A stretch of 47,517 nt of DNA from JBDREF01 sp043820045 (GTDB lineage Bacteria; Planctomycetota; Phycisphaerae; Sedimentisphaerales; Anaerobacaceae). The notes beneath the pieces are model-generated. The model had not been told where the DNA came from and did not search any database. It worked only from the letters and a program-made list of their open reading frames with translations. Each line of letters starts with the position of its first letter. Position 1 is the stretch's first letter. This document shows positions 33,574 to 41,456 of the stretch, one piece after another. The translations under genes and the position numbers were made by a program. The stretch covers positions 1 through 47,517 of the forward strand of contig JBDREF010000043.1 in NCBI GenBank assembly GCA_043820045.1, read 5' to 3'.

Positions 33574-34512
33574 TCAGTGCGTTTGCGTGGGCGGTTTGAG
33601 GAATCCCTGATGCCGCAGCCAGGTGGCACACGCCTGCGTCCACGTGGAGCAGGGATGGTCGCTTGGGCGGACGCCGAAGTCGTGGGCGGCCGTCGCATAG
33701 ATGTGCAGCTCCGCCGGGACGCCGGCTTTTTTCAGCGCAAGGTACATCAGCACGCTGTGCTCCGGCGGGCTGATGATATCGTCCCCGCCATGCGCGAGGA
33801 AGACCGGAGGCGTTCCGGCAGGGATGCGCAGGCCGGGAGCGATTTCATCTTTGTCCTTCGCCTTCAGGTAGCCCGAATAGACTCCAATGGCGAAGTCGGG
33901 CCGGCAACTGATTTTGTCCACGTTATCGATGGGTTCGTAGGTTCGCTGCTCGAAGCTCGTCGCGGTTGCAATCGCCAGATGGCCGCCGGCGGAGAAGCCC
34001 ACCATGCCGATTTGCTGCGGATGGATGCCCCACCGGCCGGCGTTGCTCCGCACCAGGCTGATGGCCCGCTGCGCATCCTGGAGCGGACGCCGGGCCGGCT
34101 CGCCCTTGACCTCATCGGGGCGTCGCGGCACACGGTACTTGACGATGATGCCGGTCGCGCCAATAGAATTTAGCCATGCGGCCACTTCCTCGCCTTCCAG
34201 TTGCCAGTAGAGATCCCAGTAGCCGCCCCCGGGGCAGATCAGCACCGCAGTGCCGGTGTCCTTGTCCTTCGCCGGCCGGTAGATAGTCAGGGTCGGTTTT
34301 GTGACGTTGGTCACCAGCCTCGTCGGCTCGGTGACCTCGACCTGCTTGCGGTCCAGCTTCGGCGACATGCGGACCTTTTCCTCGCCGATATTGCCGGTCT
34401 CCTCAGGAGCTGCGCCGGGCCAAATCTCGACAACCAGCGGCGTCTCAGCCCCAACCGTCGGCCAGGCCGCGCACATCGATATGACCAGAGAAACCATCAA
34501 TACGAATCGCAT
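33574..34512 (-). CDS. Secreted alpha/beta hydrolase (esterase/acylhydrolase)
   Basis: 312 aa from the ATG at 34512, with AGGAGG 11 bases upstream and a signal peptide (MRFVLMVSLVISMCAAWPTVGA). The fold order is LICPGGGYWDLYWQLEGEEVAAWL (oxyanion loop), GMVGFSAGGHLA (nucleophile Ser), FLAHGGDDIISPPEHS (Asp) and ATAAHDFGVRP (His). These xylanase-associated-type esterases (BD-FAE/Aes-like) deacylate polysaccharides, but the substrate is not predictable from this. It stands alone, upstream of which lies the DNA methyltransferase block. Confidence 0.87.
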   Translation of the reverse strand: MRFVLMVSLVISMCAAWPTVGAETPLVVEIWPGAAPEETGNIGEEKVRMSPKLDRKQVEVTEPTRLVTNVTKPTLTIYRPAKDKDTGTAVLICPGGGYWDLYWQLEGEEVAAWLNSIGATGIIVKYRVPRRPDEVKGEPARRPLQDAQRAISLVRSNAGRWGIHPQQIGMVGFSAGGHLAIATATSFEQRTYEPIDNVDKISCRPDFAIGVYSGYLKAKDKDEIAPGLRIPAGTPPVFLAHGGDDIISPPEHSVLMYLALKKAGVPAELHIYATAAHDFGVRPSDHPCSTWTQACATWLRHQGFLKPPTQTH

Positions 34513-34708
34513 GGTTGAACAATCCTCCTTTCCTTGCATTGTTCGATCCCTTCGGCGCTCGCCCGCGCGTCACTGACTCCTACAGGTGCCAGCCGGAAAG
34601 TCAGTGGCGGCCGCGAATTCCTGCTTGTCAGCCACCACTTATCCCTTCACCGGGCCACGGCCAAGCATTGTATCTACCTCTTATGCGCTTTCCAAATGAG
34701 CATGGTCC

Positions 34709-35254
34709 CTAACGGTCTTTGAATCTTGGCAGCACATCCCTCGCCACCACATTGATCGCCCGTTGCATCGCGATTGTCAGTGAGTCACAATCCTTAAGCA
34801 CTGCTCGCAGAAAGCCGAATTCAAGTGGAAAATGGCAGTGGCGTATGGGGTCGGGGGCGCAGGATACGTGGAGGTGCGGGCCTTGCTTGAGATCGACCTT
34901 GTCCGACGGGTCGGTGTGAATACACAGTAGTTCCTGGTACTCGCTCGTTGCGCGCATGACTTCCAGTAGCGTAAAGTATGCGCGGTCGAGCCACAAGTTG
35001 CTTCCTGCAGTAGCCCGCCACAATTCAAAATAGCGGCAACGAAGCACCTGCGTCGAAGTACGGAAGCTCTCTTCACGATAGCGAATCGCACCTGCCCTTT
35101 CATCCGTTGCAACAAGCGTGATTGCACCTCCAGGGCTGCCTCTCGCAAATCTGATCGCGACGCGAGGCATCAGCCGCCGAAGTGGAGTGAATAGCTTGTG
35201 CAGCGTGTTTGAACGCTCGTGCAAGTCCGGCTCTGGTAATGTGATCGACACCAT
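34709..35254 (-). CDS. Unknown 181-aa protein coupled to a DNA methyltransferase
   Basis: Starts at the ATG at 35254, four bases after the methyltransferase stop; the longer frame would overlap that gene by 95 bases. It is soluble, with no signal peptide. The C-terminal half carries a histidine-rich segment GPHLHVSCAPDPIRHCHFPLEF with two HxH pairs that could bind metal; this recalls small toxin-like or accessory proteins of defence loci but matches none I can name. The N-terminal half is beta-rich with many Arg (GGAITLVATDERAGAIRYREESF). Its fixed position suggests an accessory subunit, nuclease or immunity partner for the methyltransferase. Confidence 0.65.
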   Translation of the reverse strand: MVSITLPEPDLHERSNTLHKLFTPLRRLMPRVAIRFARGSPGGAITLVATDERAGAIRYREESFRTSTQVLRCRYFELWRATAGSNLWLDRAYFTLLEVMRATSEYQELLCIHTDPSDKVDLKQGPHLHVSCAPDPIRHCHFPLEFGFLRAVLKDCDSLTIAMQRAINVVARDVLPRFKDR

Positions 35255-35258
35255 AAGC

Positions 35259-37877
35259 TTAACCGTCCACGCCAATAAGGGACATCTGCGCTGGCGAAAG
35301 CCCAAATGCCTGACCGATCGCCTCATCCAAGTCCGCCACCGCCTTGGCGTCATCTGGCGAATCGATGAGCGTGTCCACGAGTTGTACGATCTTTCGCATC
35401 AGTACACTTGGCAGTGACGCCGGTTCGGGCATGTGAAAATCACGCAATGTCTTGACCTCCAGCATCAGGTAACCACGCCTATACTTGTGTGACGATGATT
35501 TAAGTTGCCAGTGCCCGATTGCAGAGTTCATCACTGCACATACGACCTTGAGCAGTGACAGCCCCCCCGTTTCAGATAGAGCGACAAGGTACGGACAGCG
35601 CGAGACCACGTACTTGCCCGCTACGTCGATACCGAATCGTGGCAGTAATACCAAATGCGGTGTGACGACCTTGGGCACGAAGAGCTTATCGGGTGAACGC
35701 GGCCATGCGGGTTCCCACCATGGACGTCCATTCTTGCTTACAGTTGACCGTTTCTCAAGCCGCTTCTTGAAACCCTTCAGGTACTCCCAAGTCTCAGGAA
35801 ATCCCTTTCGCAGATCGGCCTCTGCGAGCCGCTCACCGTTCGCACGAAACGGCATGAAGACAGCAGTCGTCTGCCTTGCTGGTACGGCGAACCGCAGCAT
35901 CTCTCGGTCGGGGAGCAATGGGCACCAGACATCTCGCTCGGCCTTTGGGCAGTCTCGTGATGGGCGAATGAAGACGTCGTCCGCACCTGTGATCACCCCT
36001 TGACGTACCTCAATGAACTGCCCGAGACGAGGGTGTACCTCGATGGCATCGCGTACCGCCGCCTCGTCGGGCGGCAAGAGATTCCAACGGTCACGTCGGA
36101 AGGTTCGTTGGTCGGCTTCGAAAACCTGATACCCATCAACTGCCGTTGTCTGCCCCACAAGAGCATCCTGAAGGGCGGCACCGACAGACTCCTGGCACTT
36201 CACGATCGTCGCAGGCACGTTGCGCTCGGCCGTTCGTTCCGCGATAAGCAGGATGACATACACTCCCGTTTGCTCGAAGACCGGCACTTCCGAGAGATCG
36301 GCGAGTACTCGGATGGCGAATACTTCAGAAATCTGACGTCGAAGTTTCGACGCACTCTTTGACAACAGAAAGCTATGCGGCAACACAAAGCAGAGCATTC
36401 CACCCGGAGCGGTGTGCTCAACTGCAGTCTTCAAGAATGCGAGATAGAGGTCTTGTTTTCCGAGTCCTTGTTCTAACATGTATGATGAGAGCCGCTCACG
36501 AATCGTGGTCGAGAGCCCATCCCATTTGACAAACGGCGGATTTGCGACGACGACATCGAAAATCCAGCTTGGGTGCTGTTGCAGGAATTCGATGGCCTCG
36601 CCCGGCTCAATGTTCAGCGTCGCGGGGAATTCACCCGTCAGTACTAAGTGCAGTACGGAAAGCGAAAGGCGCGTTGCTTGGCATGCGTTGGGGTCAACGT
36701 CGATCCCGTATGTTTTCGAGAAGGATTCGTGGACCGATTGGGTCGAAAAGGTGTCGTCGGCCGGATCACACTGCATCTCCAATAGCGTTCGCAGAAACAT
36801 GCCGGACCCGCATGCGGGATCAATCGTGCGCAGCGTGCGGAAGGATCGTGGCGTTCGATGCTCTCTCAGATATCGAGCGAAAAACCGAGCAATGTACTGC
36901 GGCGTGCAGACGCTGCCAAGGTCTTTGTTCCGCAGTTCCTCGGGAAGATCGCGGAAGAGCGTGAGGTCGGATGGGCTGTTGTCACGCAGAACTGAGACAT
37001 AGTGCTCATAGATGCGGCTCAGAGCATGTTTAGAAATCAGGTGGAAGTTGTACCTGTAGGGAGAATGCCGACTTCGATAGAAGTTGCTGACAAGATCGCG
37101 TAATGACTCGACATCCCAAGTGTCGAAAGCTCCCAATTGGTCGAGAACCTCCTGAAGCCACGCGGGCAGGTTTGCCTGATCGAGCCGCTCAAACGCCTTG
37201 AGGATCAGGGATTTCGCGTTCACCGCCCCAGGCGGGAGTGCGCTGAGTACCGAGATCAATAGCCTTTCTTCTGACAACTGCATGCGATTGCGGTAGTCCT
37301 CGAGCACACGCACCAATATGACCGAGTTTATCATTGCGGAGATTCCCGGCAGGCTGACACGTTCACCCAAATCGGTCCGAATCGCGCGCTTCCAGAATGA
37401 CACTGTATCGATAAGGGCGTCGTCCAGCGCCTTGACATTTGGGTTTGGACGTTTGCCCGTCAGACGATCAAAGGCATCCGCCCGCCAAACGTCCTCCGAC
37501 AAAGTAGCTGAGAAGAAATGGTCTTCCGGCGGGTCTGTGCGGTTAAATACCACTCGCATCCCAGCCCGTTCGGGGAGAAGGTGCCAATCCACCAAGTTAT
37601 TGTACGACAGTTCCAACAGCGTTCGACGCTCTGATGTGGCGAGGTCAACGTAGGGAGTGTCCGTCCGTAGGAACGAGATGACGGCGGTCCGGTCAAAGCC
37701 ATGCTCTACCACCAAGTGGCCATTGCAGAACCGTTCTGTCCCACGGTACCGGTCTAGTTGATCGCTCGGGCGCCAGCCGAACTCGCTGGCGAAGCGTCGA
37801 AGGGCATCGAGTGCCTCGGTACCATGTATGGGCTGGTCCGTGAGATTACGGACCAGCTTGGATCCCTGGTGAACCAT
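35259..37877 (-). CDS. N6-adenine DNA methyltransferase, type IIG/Eco57I-like, with TaqI-like target recognition region
   Basis: 872 aa. GGAG lies 8 bases before the ATG. SAM motif I is DPACGSGMFL (from residue 353) and the catalytic motif IV is NPPF (446-449), defining a gamma-type m6A methyltransferase. A TaqI-like specificity region occupies about residues 600-820 (QGVITGADDVFIRPS; WEPAWPRSPDKLFVPKVVTPHLVLLPRFGIDVAGKYVVSRCPYLV). The first ~300 residues are unexplained, and I see no clear PD-(D/E)xK nuclease motif in them. It may be an orphan methyltransferase, a type IIG enzyme with a degenerate nuclease, or part of a two-gene defence system with the downstream 181-aa protein. No hsdR or BREX genes are adjacent. 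Confidence 0.85.
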   Translation of the reverse strand: MVHQGSKLVRNLTDQPIHGTEALDALRRFASEFGWRPSDQLDRYRGTERFCNGHLVVEHGFDRTAVISFLRTDTPYVDLATSERRTLLELSYNNLVDWHLLPERAGMRVVFNRTDPPEDHFFSATLSEDVWRADAFDRLTGKRPNPNVKALDDALIDTVSFWKRAIRTDLGERVSLPGISAMINSVILVRVLEDYRNRMQLSEERLLISVLSALPPGAVNAKSLILKAFERLDQANLPAWLQEVLDQLGAFDTWDVESLRDLVSNFYRSRHSPYRYNFHLISKHALSRIYEHYVSVLRDNSPSDLTLFRDLPEELRNKDLGSVCTPQYIARFFARYLREHRTPRSFRTLRTIDPACGSGMFLRTLLEMQCDPADDTFSTQSVHESFSKTYGIDVDPNACQATRLSLSVLHLVLTGEFPATLNIEPGEAIEFLQQHPSWIFDVVVANPPFVKWDGLSTTIRERLSSYMLEQGLGKQDLYLAFLKTAVEHTAPGGMLCFVLPHSFLLSKSASKLRRQISEVFAIRVLADLSEVPVFEQTGVYVILLIAERTAERNVPATIVKCQESVGAALQDALVGQTTAVDGYQVFEADQRTFRRDRWNLLPPDEAAVRDAIEVHPRLGQFIEVRQGVITGADDVFIRPSRDCPKAERDVWCPLLPDREMLRFAVPARQTTAVFMPFRANGERLAEADLRKGFPETWEYLKGFKKRLEKRSTVSKNGRPWWEPAWPRSPDKLFVPKVVTPHLVLLPRFGIDVAGKYVVSRCPYLVALSETGGLSLLKVVCAVMNSAIGHWQLKSSSHKYRRGYLMLEVKTLRDFHMPEPASLPSVLMRKIVQLVDTLIDSPDDAKAVADLDEAIGQAFGLSPAQMSLIGVDG

Positions 37878-38117
37878 GTAATGCTCCGAATCTTACCATA
37901 ACCGTCTGCCTCTCTGAATCCAACGCAACATCAGATTCCGGCACAGGTCACGGGCTCAGAACCTGACGTGTCCGTCAATTCATGCTTGATGGTAAAGGAT
38001 CAATGATGCATTGTAAAGCCGGAAATTCGGGAGAAAAATGACAGGCAAAGCCTGGACCACCGCTGTCAGCGCCTTGGCAGGTCTGTGGTGAAGATGGAGT
38101 TGTCGCCAATCAACGCG

Positions 38118-38894
38118 CTACAGCCGCAGCCAGGTTGCCGCGTTCTGGCTGCGTATCTTTTCCTTGTCGGGTTCGCTGGCGTCCAGTACTTCCATCTTCA
38201 CCAATGCGGGGTCGGGATATTTGAAGGGCATGCCGGTTCCGAACATCACACGCTCGGCGCCCAGGTTCGTGATGAGCTGCCCAATCTCATTCGCCAGCAC
38301 GGCGCTCAGGCGGGACAGCTCGATGGCATAATTGGACGGCAGGTCATTATCCTTGCGCCCGAGCGGGCAGCCTGTATAGCCGATGCCGTTCAGCAGGATG
38401 AAGCGTGCTTTGGGGTGAGCTTTCACCAGCTCGGCAATCTCCTCCAGCGGCACGTCTGGGATGTTCAGAAGCCAACTCCGCTGGCGGTTGTCCTCGACGC
38501 GGATGGGAATGGAGATGACCATGCCCCGCTCGGTCGCGGCGTCCACAAGCTGCCGGCAGCACGGGCTGGAGAGTTCATAGTTGTGCCATTTGGGATAGAG
38601 GCGCAGGCCCGTCATGCCGAACTGCTCGTGACAGATTTGCAGATCGTCCTGCCAGCCGGCGTAGAACGGATTGATGACGGCAAACGGAATCAGCCGGTCG
38701 CCGTGGCCGCGGACCTGTTCCGCCAATTCTTCGTTGCCGGCGTGCGCGTTGCGGTAGGTGATGGCACTTGCGCTGGAGACGACTGCTTTGTCGATATGTT
38801 TGGAATCCATCAACTCCAGCAGCGATGCGGCCGTATTGTACCGCAGCCGGCGGAACGCAAAATGGCCGAGATAAGCATTAACGTCAACGATCAT
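38118..38894 (-). CDS. Amidohydrolase-2-like protein lacking the metal-binding HxH motif
   Basis: 258 aa, cytosolic. The TIM-barrel amidohydrolase_2 pattern is recognisable (MTGLRLYPKWHNY, RFILLNGIGYTG, ERVMFGTGMPF). The first strand, where the family has D-x-H-x-H, reads VDVNAYLGHF, with no histidine pair, and GTGMPF replaces the usual GSDxPF. Loss of metal ligands suggests a non-catalytic or changed activity. It overlaps its upstream neighbour's stop by ATGA, so it is translated with the intact Tat-exported amidohydrolase, and a regulatory or heterodimer role is plausible. Confidence 0.75.
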   Translation of the reverse strand: MIVDVNAYLGHFAFRRLRYNTAASLLELMDSKHIDKAVVSSASAITYRNAHAGNEELAEQVRGHGDRLIPFAVINPFYAGWQDDLQICHEQFGMTGLRLYPKWHNYELSSPCCRQLVDAATERGMVISIPIRVEDNRQRSWLLNIPDVPLEEIAELVKAHPKARFILLNGIGYTGCPLGRKDNDLPSNYAIELSRLSAVLANEIGQLITNLGAERVMFGTGMPFKYPDPALVKMEVLDASEPDKEKIRSQNAATWLRL

Positions 38895-39835
38895 GATTTG
38901 CGCCTCCCCAGGAGCCTCATCATATTCCCGCCCAGTATCTTCTGCTTGTCCTGCGCGCTCAGGTTCGCACCGCGAATCTTGCCCACTCCCGCCGTCATTG
39001 ACGAGTCGCAGCCGAAGATAACTCGATCCGCCCCCACCACCGCCGCCGCCATGTCCACGGAGCCGTCATCCGTAACGCTGCCGCTGGTGTCGAGGAAGAC
39101 GTTCGGTGCGTGGCGTGCGGCCTTGACCGTCCACTCCCAATCGCCCCCGCCGGAGATGTGCGCGCAGATGAGCATGGCCTCCGGGTAACGGCGAGCCAGT
39201 TCTGCGAGGTGCCCGCTGTCGGACAGACGCGGCTGGTCCTCCACGAAATAGTGGGAGTGCGATGCGTGATGCAGGATCGGCACGCCCAGCCCGATTGCCA
39301 ACTCCACGATGGGAAAGACCACCGGTTCCGTGCAGTTGTACTCGTTGTAGAGCTTGATGCCTATAAACCCACGGTCTTCCACGCAGCGGCGGACCTCCTC
39401 CAGCGCCTCGCGGCTATAGCCGGGATTGACGTAGCAGTAGCCCAGCACCCGGCCGGGGAACCTGCGCATCCCGTCGGCCGTCCACTTGTTGCATTCGAGG
39501 AAACCGTCGAGGCTCGCCGGCCAGTGCGGCGTGAGGGTCGAGCAGCACAATTGGTCGATTCCCAGCTTGTCCGCCGCCTCAATGAGCTTGCGGTCGTCCG
39601 CCTCCCATGTTGCGCGGCTCCGATGAGTCAAGTGCGCATGACAATCGATGACCTTACCTTTGCAGAGCGGGCCGCTCGACGTGCCGGGTACGGGCTGCTC
39701 GACGGTCGCGCACCCAGATGGCAGTGCCGCCACCCCTATAGCCACGGCCGTGGCGGCGGAACTCTTCAGGAAGGTTCGTCGCGAGACGCGCGGCTGAGGT
39801 ACCGACGGACCTGAGATTACCTGGGGGATGGCCAT
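38891..39835 (-). CDS. Tat-exported amidohydrolase-2 family hydrolase
   Basis: 314 aa from the ATG at 39835, with AGGAG upstream; the frame extends to 39907 without support. A twin-arginine signal VSRRTFLKSSAATAVAIGVAALPSGC (here ending in a Cys that could also be lipidated) precedes the barrel. The metal-binding HxH is present in IDCHAHLTH, then GIKLYNEY, GVPILHHASHSHY, MLICAHISGGG and VIFGCDSSMT. The family includes decarboxylases and lactonases. In Planctomycetota such genes commonly occur in pairs, as here, with an ATGA overlap to the degenerate paralog. Confidence 0.85.
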   Translation of the reverse strand: MAIPQVISGPSVPQPRVSRRTFLKSSAATAVAIGVAALPSGCATVEQPVPGTSSGPLCKGKVIDCHAHLTHRSRATWEADDRKLIEAADKLGIDQLCCSTLTPHWPASLDGFLECNKWTADGMRRFPGRVLGYCYVNPGYSREALEEVRRCVEDRGFIGIKLYNEYNCTEPVVFPIVELAIGLGVPILHHASHSHYFVEDQPRLSDSGHLAELARRYPEAMLICAHISGGGDWEWTVKAARHAPNVFLDTSGSVTDDGSVDMAAAVVGADRVIFGCDSSMTAGVGKIRGANLSAQDKQKILGGNMMRLLGRRKS

Positions 39836-39869
39836 AAGTCTCTGACTCCTGTCCAATAAGGAAACACTC

Positions 39870-40060
39870 ATGCAAAGGATTGTCATACGACTGTCGCGGC
39901 AAGTCAAGCGTCAATTTCGGCGTGCCATCGGCAAAATCAAGGACGGACAATTGAAGACCCGTTACTTGATCATTCTGCATACCGCTGAAGGCTACAGCCG
40001 TCGGCAGATCGCCAAGATGCTGTTGTGTTCGTCCTCAACTGTGGACCGGCTGCGAGACCG
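39870..40060 (+). pseudogene. N-terminal fragment of an IS630-family transposase
   Basis: The reading frame starts at 39870 and for about 62 residues matches the IS630 helix-turn-helix start (LKTRYLIILHTAEGYSRRQIAKMLLCSSSTVDRLRDR). It then runs into unrelated sequence and stops at 40169. No DDE domain remains. It is a decayed insertion sequence between the amidohydrolase pair and the transglutaminase-like gene. No terminal repeats could be identified. Confidence 0.7.
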
Positions 40061-40281
40061 GCAAGACACCTTTTATCCCCATCGCCGGAGTGTTACCCGA
40101 ACGTGCCAGAGTCTATCGGCGGAGATACAGGTAACCAAGAGAGTTGACGCCACCTATTCCTCACCATAGAGTTGAAGATGTCCGCTTGCACTTGTCGTTG
40201 CAGAAAGATAGCATGGGTCATCACGTGCGGTGCTGCCGGTGGCGGTCCTGCGTATGAGTATCGATTGTTGAGAGGTGAACA

Positions 40282-41082
40282 ATGATCCCGAGGACCCCTG
40301 TATTCGCGTTGGCCCTGCTCGCTGCTTCGGCGGCTCTCGCAGAGGCTCCCTATCCGGCAAGTGCGGTCGCTACCGATGCTGCGTTGCACCCCTGGTCCAC
40401 TAACACACACCCGACCGACGTCGCCAAGTCGCACGTCGAGGAGATCATCGCTCCGATGGGGGCGACACACAAGTACACGGTCGTCCAAAGCGGCACGATG
40501 GATGGCCGCAATTGCCGGTCGCCAATGGGCTGCGGGATTTCCAGGGAAGGGGCCTTTCTCCAAACCTGGGAGTCCAACCGAGCGGTTCGGATGGAAAACG
40601 TGGGTGACGCCGACGTCGTCAACCCGTGGCTCTCCAATGGCCGCAACAACTTCCGCAGCGTCGAAGAGATCGTCTCCTCCGCTGTCTCGCCGGGCATGAC
40701 GGATGCGGACAAGGCTTTTGCCCTCTGGTTCCAGGAAATCCAGTATCGTCACCATTCCCCGGGCGACAACGGTGAACTGGGGGACCCTGTGAAGGTCTTC
40801 AATGTCTATGGATACAACACCTGCGGCAACGACTCCATCTGCCTGGCTACGCTGTGGCGCGAGGCCGGACTCAAAGTGGCGCCGGCCCGCGCCCTGGGCC
40901 ACTGCATCTCCCAGGCTTTTTATGACGGCGGCTGGCACTTCTATGATGGCGACATGCACTCCGTTTACCTCTTGAGGGACAACCAGACCGTAGCCGGCGA
41001 AAAGGTCCTTTCTGTGGATATTGAGCGAGTCGGCGTGACGACCCAGAAGTTCGTCATCGACGTTGTGAGGAGAGAGCCATGA
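40282..41082 (+). CDS. Exported transglutaminase-like protein, probably truncated
   Basis: 266 aa with a signal peptide (PVFALALLAASAALA). A transglutaminase-like Cys-His-Asp core is suggested by YNTCGNDSICLATLWREAGLKVAPARALGHCISQAFYDGGWHFYDGDMHSVYLL. Related planctomycete proteins I know of are usually longer, and this one stops at VVRREP just after the core with little domain after it. The stop overlaps a second in-frame start (ATGA, 41079) whose short ORF begins with a signal-peptide-like run and ends after 42 codons. Both point to a deletion or decay next to the IS fragment. Confidence 0.65.
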   Translation: MIPRTPVFALALLAASAALAEAPYPASAVATDAALHPWSTNTHPTDVAKSHVEEIIAPMGATHKYTVVQSGTMDGRNCRSPMGCGISREGAFLQTWESNRAVRMENVGDADVVNPWLSNGRNNFRSVEEIVSSAVSPGMTDADKAFALWFQEIQYRHHSPGDNGELGDPVKVFNVYGYNTCGNDSICLATLWREAGLKVAPARALGHCISQAFYDGGWHFYDGDMHSVYLLRDNQTVAGEKVLSVDIERVGVTTQKFVIDVVRREP

Positions 41083-41326
41083 GAACATGTACATTCGCGT
41101 TGACGCTGACCACAACTCCGAGAACAGATTGCTCTGTCAGTGAGCAAATCCTTACAACCTCACTACAACCCGAACCGCCAATACCTTCCAATTCTGAAAA
41201 ATGACAAGTTCCTACGTGCTGGGTTAAGTGTCTATGGACAAGAAAGGCGATGGCGCCTATGCCCACTACGGCTGCGACTACGACCGGGAAAAAACGCTGC
41301 ATTAACACTGCTTCATCTTGAACCAT
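41054..41326 (-). CDS. Possible small membrane protein, about 90 aa
   Basis: An ATG at 41326 has AGGAG about 9 bases upstream. The predicted protein has one hydrophobic helix (FFPVVVAAVVGIGAIAFLV) and a Cys-containing tail. The coding frame overlaps the last 29 bases of the transglutaminase-like gene on the other strand, and there is no recognisable family. It could be chance. Confidence 0.3.
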   Translation of the reverse strand: MVQDEAVLMQRFFPVVVAAVVGIGAIAFLVHRHLTQHVGTCHFSELEGIGGSGCSEVVRICSLTEQSVLGVVVSVNANVHVLMALSSQRR

Positions 41327-41456
41327 TCTCATGTTCTCCTATGCATATATTGTAACAAATTCATGTTCTCATATATATGCCGTTTGTCGGGCGCGAATTG
41401 TTCAAGAAAATCTTCCCTTTCTTGCGAAAAGCAGAGGTCCGGCCGGGTCAATTGCC
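41083..41456. other. Intergenic region, about 370 bases
   Basis: Contains the 42-codon ORF remnant from 41079, the possible minus-strand small gene, and several CATGTTCTC / GAGAACATG words (about 41079, 41330 and 41363), with AT-rich DNA near 41340-41380. These could be the edges of an old deletion or element. No clear promoter was assigned. Confidence 0.4.

Noticed and set aside
40093..41115. 340-aa minus-strand frame opposite the transglutaminase-like gene
   Set aside because: It is antisense to a gene with a signal peptide and catalytic-like motifs; no family content was seen.
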